Origin: Sphingopyxis sp. FD7
GTDB lineage: Bacteria > Pseudomonadota > Alphaproteobacteria > Sphingomonadales > Sphingomonadaceae
DNA: 64,000 bases
Reading direction: 5' to 3'
Assembly: GCF_003609835.1 (NCBI RefSeq)
Contig: NZ_AP017898.1
Location: forward strand, 992,001-1,056,000
Below the pieces are notes generated by a model. It was not told where the DNA came from. It did no database searches and saw nothing but the letters and a program-made list of their open reading frames with translations. Below, in pieces: positions 53,713-61,653 of the stretch. The number at the start of each line of letters is the position of its first letter. The stretch's first letter is position 1. Position numbers and translations under genes: made by a program.

Positions 53713-54111
53713 TCAATTCGCGGCCGCGACCGGCGGTGCGTCGCCGAACGACCACATGCGTTCGAGGTTGTAGAAGCTGCGCACCTCGGGGCGGAACAGG
53801 TGGACGATGACGTCGCCGGCGTCGAGCAGCACCCAATCGGCGTTGGGCAGCCCTTCGACGCGGACGCTGCGGCCCGCTTCCTGCTTGATCCGCTGCGCCA
53901 GCTTCTCGGCGATCGCCGAGACGTGGCGCGTCGAACGGCCGCTCGCGATCACCATATGGTCGGCGATGCTGCTCTTGCCGGCAAGCGGGATGGAAATGGT
54001 TTCCTGGGCCTGATCCTCGTCCAGCTGGTGGAGGATCAGCGCGTGGAGCGCGTCCACGCTGTCGTTGGCAGGGGCGGCGTCCGGCGCGGCCCCCTGGGTG
54101 GCGGCGATCAA
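53713..54111 (-). CDS. rsfS: Ribosomal silencing factor RsfS
   Basis: 132 residues. Conserved core: DALHALILHQLDEDQAQE, GKSSIADHMVIASGRSTRHV, EGLPNADWVLLDAGDVIVHL and FRPEVRSFYNLERMW. Binds L14 on the 50S subunit and blocks subunit joining in starvation. The apparent start is TTG at 54111, overlapping the nadD stop (TTGA). It could start a few codons later, because the first ~18 residues are not conserved in the family. Confidence 0.92.
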   Translation of the reverse strand: MIAATQGAAPDAAPANDSVDALHALILHQLDEDQAQETISIPLAGKSSIADHMVIASGRSTRHVSAIAEKLAQRIKQEAGRSVRVEGLPNADWVLLDAGDVIVHLFRPEVRSFYNLERMWSFGDAPPVAAAN

Positions 54112-54761
54112 ATGCGTCCTTTCTTGGTCGATTCCACAAGGCGCGAGCGCGTGACCGGGTCGCGCTGCGCGCGGCCTTCATAGCGTTCGAACCAGCGGGG
54201 GTTGGCCTGCCGTATCGCAGTCGCGGATCGCACATCGGGCGAAAATCGCAGGAACACGAGGGCGGGCGGTCTCCAGTCTGTCCAATGCTTCTTCTGGTCT
54301 GCGGGCCGGACAAAACGCCGCAGCCATCCCATCGCACGTCTTGCATGGGCGCGGCCATTATAGCCCGGACGCGCGACAACCGCAATCGGCATCAGTCGCG
54401 CAATGTCCCGCCAGTCGCGCCAGCGGGGCAGCTGGACCAGATTGTCGGCCCCCATGATCCAGATGAAGCGCCGATTCGGATAGCGGCGGATCAGCTTTTT
54501 CAGCGTATCGACCGTATAGCGGGTGCCTAGTTCGGCCTCGATCGCGGTGGCGCGGATCGGCGAACGCCGCGCCATGCGCCGCGCCGAAGCGAGGCGGGCG
54601 GGCAGGGGAGCCATGCCCGCCCCGGGCTTCAAGGGATTGCCCGGCGAGACGAGCCACCATAGCTCATCGAGGCCCAGCACGTCGATCGCGTTCAGGCTGA
54701 TCGCGCGATGCCCGCCATGCGCAGGATTGAAACTGCCGCCGAGGAGGCCGGTGGGGATCAC
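54108..54761 (-). CDS. nadD: Nicotinate-nucleotide adenylyltransferase NadD
   Basis: 217 residues. Nucleotidyltransferase signature GLLGGSFNPAHGGHRAIS near the N-terminus, WWLVSPGNPLK, RYPNRRFIWIMGADNLVQLPRW (cut here) and the late SATAIRQ motif. Makes nicotinate adenine dinucleotide in NAD synthesis; essential. GTG start overlaps the ParE-type toxin stop, so it is coupled to a toxin-antitoxin pair. Confidence 0.93.
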   Translation of the reverse strand: MIPTGLLGGSFNPAHGGHRAISLNAIDVLGLDELWWLVSPGNPLKPGAGMAPLPARLASARRMARRSPIRATAIEAELGTRYTVDTLKKLIRRYPNRRFIWIMGADNLVQLPRWRDWRDIARLMPIAVVARPGYNGRAHARRAMGWLRRFVRPADQKKHWTDWRPPALVFLRFSPDVRSATAIRQANPRWFERYEGRAQRDPVTRSRLVESTKKGRI

Positions 54762-55045
54762 AGAAGGGTTTGCCAGTCGCTGCGCAGATGGACCACGCGA
54801 AGGACGAGGAGCCGTTCTGCATTCACATCATACAGCAGGGCAAACGGAAGCTGGCCCAAACGCCATATTCGCAGCCCATGTGCATCGACGAGCGAGCCGG
54901 CGCGTGGCGTAAGCGCCAGGAAGTCGCTCGCTCGTTCGGCTTCGGTCAGCAACGCATCCGCGAGGTCGAAATCGACCAGATAGAGGCCGTCGGCATGGTT
55001 CAGCAGGTCTTCGGTCGCTGCCTGCGACCATTGGACATTGATCAC
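54758..55045 (-). CDS. ParE/RelE-superfamily toxin
   Basis: 95 residues, the usual size. INVQWSQAATEDLLNHADG opens the RelE fold, followed by LADALLTEAERASDFLAL, HGLRIWRLGQLPFALLYDVN and VLRVVHLRSDWQTLL. The arrangement and C-terminal HLRSDW are typical of ParE, a gyrase inhibitor. GTG overlaps the antitoxin stop, and the gene overlaps nadD by 4 nt. Confidence 0.85.
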   Translation of the reverse strand: MINVQWSQAATEDLLNHADGLYLVDFDLADALLTEAERASDFLALTPRAGSLVDAHGLRIWRLGQLPFALLYDVNAERLLVLRVVHLRSDWQTLL

Positions 55046-55314
55046 GCCGCCGCTTTATCGCGCTTTGAACGGAGTTCGGCGCGCTTCGCCGCGATCAGCA
55101 TTTTCATCTCTTCATGCGAGATCAGCGGCTCCTCGCGTGCCGACCGCTCGCCTTCCTCGATGATTGCGAGCATCTCGGCTTCGCGTTCGACAAACTGTCG
55201 AACCGCCTGCGCAACGAGCCACGAGCGCGAGCGATCATAGCGGTCCGCCAGTCTGTCGAGCGTTTCCAGAGTTGCGGCGTCGAGCCGTGTCGTGATCGGT
55301 GTCGTAGGCTCCAT
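55042..55314 (-). CDS. Ribbon-helix-helix antitoxin (ParD/CopG type)
   Basis: 90 residues: N-terminal RHH (ITTRLDAATLETLDRLADRY, DRSRSWLVAQAVRQFV) then an acidic/basic helical tail that would wrap the ParE partner. First gene of a four-gene overlapping string parD-parE-nadD-rsfS. Autoregulation is expected but no clear operator was found in the 31 bp before the convergently positioned proA end. Confidence 0.82.
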   Translation of the reverse strand: MEPTTPITTRLDAATLETLDRLADRYDRSRSWLVAQAVRQFVEREAEMLAIIEEGERSAREEPLISHEEMKMLIAAKRAELRSKRDKAAA

Positions 55315-55345
55315 GCGCCATTTATATCACTTGTATACAAATGAT

Positions 55346-56635
55346 TCAAGGACGCACCTGCCCGCTCCCGCGCACCAGCCATTTATACGTCGTCAGCCCT
55401 TCGAGCGCCACCGGCCCGCGTGCGTGCAATCGCCCCGTCGCGATGCCGATTTCGGCGCCGAGGCCGAATTCGCCGCCGTCGGCGAATTGGGTCGAGGCGT
55501 TGTGCATGACGATCGCGCTGTCGACGCCGGCCAGGAAGCGCTCGGCGGTCGCGGCATCCTCGGTGACGATGGCATCGGTGTGGCGGCTCGAATGCGCGTC
55601 GATGTGCGCGAGCGCGCCGTCGAGGCCGTCGACCATGGCGATCGAGACGATGGCGTCGAGATATTCGGTGTCCCAGTCGCCCGCCGATGCCGCATCGACG
55701 TGCGGGCTGAGCGCCGCGACATCCTTGTCACCGCGCACTTCGCAGCCCGCCTGGACCAGCGCATCGACGATCGCGAGGGGTGCGCCATAGGCGCGGTCGA
55801 TCAGGATCGTCTCGGTAGCACCGCAGATGCCGGTGCGGCGCATCTTGGCGTTGACCGCCAATTCTATGGCTTTTGCCGGATCGGCGGCGCCGTCGATATA
55901 GAGATGGTTGATCCCGTCGAGGTGCGCGAGCACGGGCACGCGCGCTTCGTCCTGCACGCGCGCGACCAGCCCCTTGCCGCCGCGCGGAATGATGATGTCG
56001 ATCAGCCCCTGCGCGCGCAGCATCGCGCCGACGGCGGCGCGGTCCTGTGTCGGGACCAGCTGCACGGCATCGGCGGGCAGGCCCGCCTCGACGAGTCCCG
56101 CCGTGAAGGCCGCGTGGATCGCGCGGTTCGACTGCGCCGCCTCGCTGCCGCCGCGCAGGATCACGGCATTGCCCGACATCAGCCCGAGCGCCGCGGCGTC
56201 GGCGGTGACATTGGGGCGGCTTTCATAGACGATGCCGACGACACCCAGGGGCACGCGCACGCGGCTCAGTTCCAATCCGTTGGGGCGCGTCGTGCGGTCG
56301 ATCTCGCGCCCGACGGGGTCGGGCAGCGCCGCAACCGCCTCGATCGCATCGGCGATTCCCGTCAGGCGCCCCTCGTCGAGGCGGAGCCGGTCGAGCATCG
56401 CGCCCGACAGGCCGTTCGTCCGCCCCGCAGCCATATCCTCGGCATTGGCCGCCAATATCGCCGCCGACTGCGCGCGGATCGCGCCTGCCGCGGCTTTCAG
56501 CGCTGCCGCCTTTTCGGCGGTCGGCGTCTGCGCGAGCCGTTTCGCGGCGGCGCGCGCGCGCGCGCCCATATCGGCGATCAGCGCGGCGGCATCGCCGGGC
56601 AGCGGGGAGGGGGCGGTGAGCGTTTCCGTGGTCAT
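55346..56635 (-). CDS. proA: Gamma-glutamyl phosphate reductase
   Basis: 429 residues from MTTETLTAPSPLPG. ALDH-like fold with GVVGIVYESRPNVTADAA, GNAVILRGGSEAAQSNRAI, DIIIPRGGKGLVARVQ and the catalytic Cys in MRRTGICGATETILID; then the proline-pathway end (TTYKWLVRGSGQVR). Reduces gamma-glutamyl phosphate to glutamate semialdehyde. proB is not adjacent. The gene ends 31 bp before the antitoxin start on the same strand. Confidence 0.95.
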   Translation of the reverse strand: MTTETLTAPSPLPGDAAALIADMGARARAAAKRLAQTPTAEKAAALKAAAGAIRAQSAAILAANAEDMAAGRTNGLSGAMLDRLRLDEGRLTGIADAIEAVAALPDPVGREIDRTTRPNGLELSRVRVPLGVVGIVYESRPNVTADAAALGLMSGNAVILRGGSEAAQSNRAIHAAFTAGLVEAGLPADAVQLVPTQDRAAVGAMLRAQGLIDIIIPRGGKGLVARVQDEARVPVLAHLDGINHLYIDGAADPAKAIELAVNAKMRRTGICGATETILIDRAYGAPLAIVDALVQAGCEVRGDKDVAALSPHVDAASAGDWDTEYLDAIVSIAMVDGLDGALAHIDAHSSRHTDAIVTEDAATAERFLAGVDSAIVMHNASTQFADGGEFGLGAEIGIATGRLHARGPVALEGLTTYKWLVRGSGQVRP

Positions 56636-56715
56636 GGCGCCTGCCTCTATCATGTTTCCCCGACTTGCCGAAAGTCCCGTTGCGCGGTGCGGTTTGCGCC
56701 TCTAGTCAGAGGCGC

Positions 56716-57852
56716 ATGAGCGGGGATATCGAAGGTATCGGGGCGGCGGTGACCGCGGGGCTCGCGGCGCGTGCGGTCGAGTCGGCGCATGGCGGCGCAG
56801 CGCATGGTCAAGCGCCGCCGCGCTGCCTCAATTGCGGCACCAGCCTCGCCGGGTCGCATTGCCACCATTGCGGACAGCGCGCCGACGTCCACCGCAGCTT
56901 CGGCGCGATCGGGCACGACCTGGTCCACGCCATCTTCCATTTCGAGGGCAAGATATGGAACACGCTTCCGTTGCTCGCGTGGCGGCCGGGCGATCTGACG
57001 CGCCGCTATATCCATGGCGAGCGCGTACGTTTCATCTCACCGCTCGCCCTGTTCCTGTTCGCGGTGTTCCTGACCTATGCCATACTTGCGATGATCGGCA
57101 GCGGGGGTGAGTTCGGCACTGCGCTCAGCAAGGCAGCCGACGAGCAGACGCGCACCACCGCGGTCAAGGACAGCATCCAGATGGAAGTCGACCGCATCGA
57201 CGGCGAACTGGCGAGAGCGGACCTTGCCGAAGAGCGGCGCCGCGCGCTCGAAGCCGAACGTGATGTCCTCCAGCAAAGCGCCACCTATCTTGGCGTGGCG
57301 CGCGCGCGCAGCCGGAGCGAGCGCGCGGCCGATCGCGCCGCCGGCCCCCCGGTGCTGGACGATCCGCGCGATCAGGTGGCGACGAGCGCCGATTTCATTT
57401 CGCGAAACAAGATCGATACCGGCGTTCCCTTCATCGACAATGGCCTCAAAAAGGCGTTCGCGAACCCCGCGCTGGTGCTCTACAAGCTTCAGGCAAATGC
57501 CTATAAGTTCGCCTGGGCACTGATCCCGCTGTCGCTTCCCTTCATGTGGCTGCTCTTTCCGTTCAGCCGACGCTTTCATGCCTATGATCATTTCGTTTTC
57601 GTCACTTATTCGATCTCGTTCATGCTGCTGCTGTTCGTCGTCGTGCGGCTTTTGAACCTGACGATCTTTGGCGAGGTCGCGACCTTTCTCGCGATGCTCT
57701 ATGTGCCCTTCCACATGTATCGCCAGCTGCGCGGCGCCTATCGCTCGTCGCGCTTCGGCGCCTTTGTGCGCGCCAACCTGCTGCTCTTTTTCAGCCTGTT
57801 CACCGTGATCTGGTTCATGCTGCTGCTCCTCGCACTCGGCATCAGCGGGTAA
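56716..57852 (+). CDS. DUF3667 zinc-ribbon membrane protein
   Basis: 378 residues from MSGDIEGIGAAVTAG. A zinc ribbon (RCLNCGTSLAGSHCHHCGQ, four Cys) is followed by the DUF3667 segment FGAIGHDLVHAIFHFEGKI and RPGDLTRRYIHGERVRFISP, a helical charged region (120-190), and about four C-terminal membrane segments. Function unknown. Divergent from proA; convergent neighbours none. Confidence 0.85.
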   Translation: MSGDIEGIGAAVTAGLAARAVESAHGGAAHGQAPPRCLNCGTSLAGSHCHHCGQRADVHRSFGAIGHDLVHAIFHFEGKIWNTLPLLAWRPGDLTRRYIHGERVRFISPLALFLFAVFLTYAILAMIGSGGEFGTALSKAADEQTRTTAVKDSIQMEVDRIDGELARADLAEERRRALEAERDVLQQSATYLGVARARSRSERAADRAAGPPVLDDPRDQVATSADFISRNKIDTGVPFIDNGLKKAFANPALVLYKLQANAYKFAWALIPLSLPFMWLLFPFSRRFHAYDHFVFVTYSISFMLLLFVVVRLLNLTIFGEVATFLAMLYVPFHMYRQLRGAYRSSRFGAFVRANLLLFFSLFTVIWFMLLLLALGISG

Positions 57853-57919
57853 CAACAGCCGTAACAATCGGCGGGCACAGACGCGGCAGGGGGCAATTCA
57901 TGGCGAGGAGGAGGATGGG

Positions 57920-59551
57920 ATGCACGCAGCCTGGGGTGAGATCGACCGGCGCCTGCTGATCCGGCTCGGCACGGCGGGACTCGCGGCGCTGGCGCTGCCC
58001 GGCGCCGCGCGCGCGGCGATGGCGCAGGGCTTTACCCATGGCGTCGCGAGCGGCGAGCCCAGCGCGCATTCGGTGCTGCTGTGGACACGTTACGCCGCCG
58101 CCAGCGACGCGCAGCTCACCGCCGAACTGTCCGAAAGCGCCGACTTCGCGCGCGTTGCCGGGGGCGGCAGCGTGACAGCGGCGGGCGAGCGCGATTACAC
58201 CGCGAAAATCACCGTCGACGGGCTCGAACCCGGCCGCTGCTATTATTACCGCTTCGTCGCGCCCGACGGCAGCAAGTCGCCCACCGGCCGTACGCGCACC
58301 TTGCCCGCCGGGCCGACGAGCGCCTTCACGCTCGCGCTCTTTTCCTGCTCGAACCTGCCCTTCGGCTGGTTCAACGCCTATGCCCATGCCGCCGCGCGAC
58401 AGGACATCGATCTGATCGTCCACGCGGGCGACTATCTCTATGAATATCCGGTCGGCGATTATCCGTCGCTCAGGCAGGCGCTGCCGGGCCGCGAGATCCA
58501 GCCGACGCACGAGATGGTGAGCCTGGCCGACTATCGCCTCCGCTACGCCTCCTATCGCGCCGATCCCGACCTCCAGCGGCTCCATGCGCTCTTTCCGATG
58601 ATCGCGCAGTGGGACGACCATGAATTCACCAATGATGCGTGGAAGGGCGGGGCCGAGAACCATGATGAGGGCGAAGGCGAATGGGCGGCGCGCGCCGCGG
58701 TGGCCGAGCGCGTCTATCGCGAATGGATGCCCGTCGCCGACACGCGCTGGCGCGACTATCAGGTCGGCGACCTCGCGACGATCTTCCTCCCTGAAACGCG
58801 CGTCAACGGCCGCGACCGCCAGTTCGAGCTCGGCGAGATCATCGCCGGCGGCGGCGATCCGGCGGCGCGGCTCAAGACGTTTGCCGAAACCGACTATCGC
58901 GATCCCGCGCGTCAGATGCTCGGCGCCGAACAGGAAAACTGGCTGTTCGAGGGCTTCGCCCAATCGACGAAGGCCGGAACGCGCTGGCAGGTCTGCGCGC
59001 AGCAGGTCGTGATGGGCAGTCTCTTCTCGCCGCCCGAAACGCGCGACTGGTTCGCGGGCGACCAGCCCGACTATGTCCGCCGCCGCGTCGAAACGGGACA
59101 GCTGGCGGCGAAGGCGGGGCTGCCGCTCAACCTCGACGCCTGGGACGGCTATCCCGCCGCGCGTTCGCGCCTGCTCGCCGCCGCGCAGCGCGCCGATGCC
59201 GATCTGGTCACATTGACCGGCGACACGCACAACGCCTGGGCCTTCGACCTTGAGGAGGATGGCCGCCCCGCGGGCATCGAGATCGCGGGGCAAAGCGTGA
59301 CCTCGCCGGGTTTCGAGGCCTATATCCCCGGCATCAGCGACGAGGTGCGCGTCGCCGCGCTCCGCCGTTCGTCGCCGCAGCTCAAATGGGCGAATACCGA
59401 GGACCGCGGCTATGTGACGGTGCAACTGAGGCGCGAGCGCGTGACCGCGCACTGGCACAATGTCGAAACGATCCGCACCCGTTCGCCTGCGCTGAAGGGC
59501 ACACACAGCATGACGGCGACGCGCGGGCGGCGGACGTTCGACGCAGCCTAG
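57920..59551 (+). CDS. PhoD-like alkaline phosphatase, second copy
   Basis: 543 residues with a Tat-like signal (DRRLLIRLGTAGLAALAL). PhoD order: FTHGVASGEPSAHSVLLWTRY, LFSCSNLPFGWFNAY, LIVHAGDYLYEYP, AQWDDHEFTNDAW, FLPETRVNGRDR and VTLTGDTHNAWAFD. Metal ligands of the family are present. Diverges strongly from the copy at 42372, so substrate preference may differ. GGAGGAGGATGGG precedes the start. Its TAG shares CTAG with the convergent hydratase stop. Confidence 0.88.
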   Translation: MHAAWGEIDRRLLIRLGTAGLAALALPGAARAAMAQGFTHGVASGEPSAHSVLLWTRYAAASDAQLTAELSESADFARVAGGGSVTAAGERDYTAKITVDGLEPGRCYYYRFVAPDGSKSPTGRTRTLPAGPTSAFTLALFSCSNLPFGWFNAYAHAAARQDIDLIVHAGDYLYEYPVGDYPSLRQALPGREIQPTHEMVSLADYRLRYASYRADPDLQRLHALFPMIAQWDDHEFTNDAWKGGAENHDEGEGEWAARAAVAERVYREWMPVADTRWRDYQVGDLATIFLPETRVNGRDRQFELGEIIAGGGDPAARLKTFAETDYRDPARQMLGAEQENWLFEGFAQSTKAGTRWQVCAQQVVMGSLFSPPETRDWFAGDQPDYVRRRVETGQLAAKAGLPLNLDAWDGYPAARSRLLAAAQRADADLVTLTGDTHNAWAFDLEEDGRPAGIEIAGQSVTSPGFEAYIPGISDEVRVAALRRSSPQLKWANTEDRGYVTVQLRRERVTAHWHNVETIRTRSPALKGTHSMTATRGRRTFDAA

Positions 59552-60471
59552 CTATAGGGCGGTGTATCCTCGAACTCGGCAAACCAGGGGTAATCGTTCG
59601 CGACGCTCGCCGTGAAGCGGGCGGGCCGCTTTTCGAGGAAGCTCGACACGCCTTCGGCGGCGTCGGGGCTGCGCCCGCGCGCGAAGATCGCGCGGCTGTC
59701 CCAGCGGTGCGCGCTCATCGGGTGCGGCGCGCCGAGCATCCGCCACAGCATGTGGCGCGTCAGCGCGACCGACACCGGCGCGCTGTGATCGGTCAGCTCG
59801 CGCGCCTTGGCGATCGCGGCGTCGACCAGCTCGCCGGGCGCGTGGACCGACTGGACGAGGCCCTTTTCATGCGCTTCGTCGGCAGGGATCAGCCGACCCG
59901 AAAAGCACCAGTCGACCGCGGTCTGGATGCCGACGAGACGCGGCAGGAACCAGCTCGACGCCGCTTCGGGGACGATACCGCGTCGCGCAAAGACAAAGCC
60001 ATAGCGCGCGGTGTCGCTCGCCAGCCGCGCGTCCATCGACAGCGTCATCGTCGCGCCGATGCCGACCGCGGCGCCGTTGATCGCGCCCAGCACGGGTTTC
60101 TTGCAGTCGAAGATGCGCATCGACACGCGCCCGCCCGAATCGCGGATCAGCGGGTGCGACCAGTCGATCGTGCCGTCTTCGCCGACGGGGCTTGCCGCCG
60201 TGCCATCGGGCAGCACCGCCCGTTTGTCGGTGCGCTTGTCATAATCGAAGGTCGCGGCGCCCTGGCCCAGATCGGCGCCGGCGCAATAGGCCTTCTCGCC
60301 CGACCCGGTGAAGATCACCGCGCGCACGCCATCGTCAGCGTCGCATTCGTCGAGCGCGGCGACGATCTCCAGCATCATTTCGGTGGTGAAGGCGTTCATC
60401 CGCTCGGGCCGGTGCAAGGTCAGCAGTGCGATGCCTTCGTGGCGGTCGAGGCGAATCTGGTCGAAGCTCAT
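59548..60471 (-). CDS. Enoyl-CoA hydratase/isomerase family protein
   Basis: 307 residues from MSFDQIRLDRHEGIALLTL; longer frames run through the operator region. Crotonase fold: AVIFTGSGEKAYCAGADLGQG (oxyanion hole), KKPVLGAINGAAVGIGATM and ARRGIVPEAASSWFLPRLVG with Glu at the catalytic position. Acts in fatty-acid or branched-chain acyl-CoA breakdown. A LiuR-like operator lies at 60529-60546, 58 bp upstream. Confidence 0.87.
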   Translation of the reverse strand: MSFDQIRLDRHEGIALLTLHRPERMNAFTTEMMLEIVAALDECDADDGVRAVIFTGSGEKAYCAGADLGQGAATFDYDKRTDKRAVLPDGTAASPVGEDGTIDWSHPLIRDSGGRVSMRIFDCKKPVLGAINGAAVGIGATMTLSMDARLASDTARYGFVFARRGIVPEAASSWFLPRLVGIQTAVDWCFSGRLIPADEAHEKGLVQSVHAPGELVDAAIAKARELTDHSAPVSVALTRHMLWRMLGAPHPMSAHRWDSRAIFARGRSPDAAEGVSSFLEKRPARFTASVANDYPWFAEFEDTPPYS

Positions 60472-60528
60472 CCATCTCTCTCCTTGATTTTGGCATAGCG
60501 TCGCAAGCGATGGCGCGGAGTGCAAGCA

Positions 60529-60546
60529 CTTTACGTAAACGTAAGG
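60529..60546. promoter_or_regulatory. LiuR/MerR-like operator before the enoyl-CoA hydratase gene
   Basis: CTTTACGTAAACGTAAGG, on the gene's strand CCTTACGTTTACGTAAAG. It resembles the LiuR consensus TTTACGTTTACGTAAA of branched-chain amino acid/acyl-CoA catabolism regulons. No LiuR gene is in the window. Confidence 0.6.
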
Positions 60547-60713
60547 ATGTATCCTCCCCATCGCTTCGCGACAGGGAGGATCATCGGCGACGTGACTGAT
60601 GACGCGCCCGGCCTTTGCCGCTATAGGCCGCCCGACCGCCCCGGCGCCGCGCCTCGTCCATGAGTCGTTCCCGCCGGGGTCAATCATTTGGTTCCGACAG
60701 AAAGTTGACCGCC

Positions 60714-61490
60714 ATGGCCCGTCGCCGCCAGATCTACGAAGGCAAAGCCAAGATCCTGTACGAAGGCCCCGAACCGGGCACGCTAATCCAGTATTTCAAG
60801 GACGACGCCACCGCGTTCAACGCGCAGAAACGAGGGACGATCAACGGCAAGGGCGTGCTCAACAACCGGATTTCGGAGCATGTCTTTACCCTGCTCGGCA
60901 ATATCGGCGTGCCGACGCACTTCATCCGCCGCCTCAACATGCGCGAACAGCTGATCCGCCAGGTCGAGATCGTGCCGATCGAGGTGATCGTGCGCAATGT
61001 CGCCGCGGGCACGCTCGCGAAGCGGTTGGGGCTCGAGGAAGGGACGCAGCTTCCGCGCACCCTCATCGAATATTGCTACAAGGACGACGCGCTCGGCGAT
61101 CCGCTCGTCGCCGAGGAGCATATCGCCTGCTTCAACTGGTGCAGCCAGGACGAGCTGCACGACATTCAGGACATGGCGATCCGCATCAACGACTTCATGA
61201 GCGGCATGTTCGCTGCGGTCGGCATTCGCCTGATCGACTTCAAGCTCGAGTTCGGGCGGCTTTATGACGGCGATTTCAGCCGCATCATCCTCGCCGACGA
61301 GATCAGTCCCGACGGTTGCCGCCTGTGGGACATGTCGACGAACGAAAAGCTCGACAAGGATCGCTTCCGCCGCGACCTCGGCGGCGAGGTCGAAGCCTAT
61401 CAGGAGGTCGCGCGCCGCCTCGGCCTGCTGCCCGAAGGCGGCGACAATGCGGTGCTCGACCTCGAAAGCCACCGCAAGAAAAAGGGCTGA
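60714..61490 (+). CDS. purC: SAICAR synthetase
   Basis: 258 residues from [18 protein letters not shown]; an earlier in-frame ATG at 60660 adds an unconserved stretch. Conserved: [13 protein letters not shown] (ATP site), [64 protein letters not shown] and [10 protein letters not shown]. Joins CAIR and aspartate in purine synthesis. The REP-like repeat at 61502 follows the stop. Confidence 0.95.
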   Translation: MARRRQIYEGKAKILYEGPEPGTLIQYFKDDATAFNAQKRGTINGKGVLNNRISEHVFTLLGNIGVPTHFIRRLNMREQLIRQVEIVPIEVIVRNVAAGTLAKRLGLEEGTQLPRTLIEYCYKDDALGDPLVAEEHIACFNWCSQDELHDIQDMAIRINDFMSGMFAAVGIRLIDFKLEFGRLYDGDFSRIILADEISPDGCRLWDMSTNEKLDKDRFRRDLGGEVEAYQEVARRLGLLPEGGDNAVLDLESHRKKKG

Positions 61491-61501
61491 ACCTTCCTTA
61501 T

Positions 61502-61580
61502 CCGTCATCCCGGCGAAGGCCGGGATCTCGCCGGTGCTGAAACCCTATCGGGTGAGATCCCGGCCTTCGCCGGGATGACG
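61502..61580. repeat. REP-like inverted repeat, second copy
   Basis: Same outer arms (CCGTCATCCCGGCG / CGCCGGGATGACG) and inner GATCTCGCCGGTG as the copy at 50003-50082, with a different loop. It sits between purC and the M16 peptidase gene. Confidence 0.85.
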
Positions 61581-61653
61581 ATAGGAAATAGGTTCACGAT
61601 CGTTGCCAAGGCCTCCGCCTTGACGCGGGCGCAATGATCGCCAGAACGGCCGA

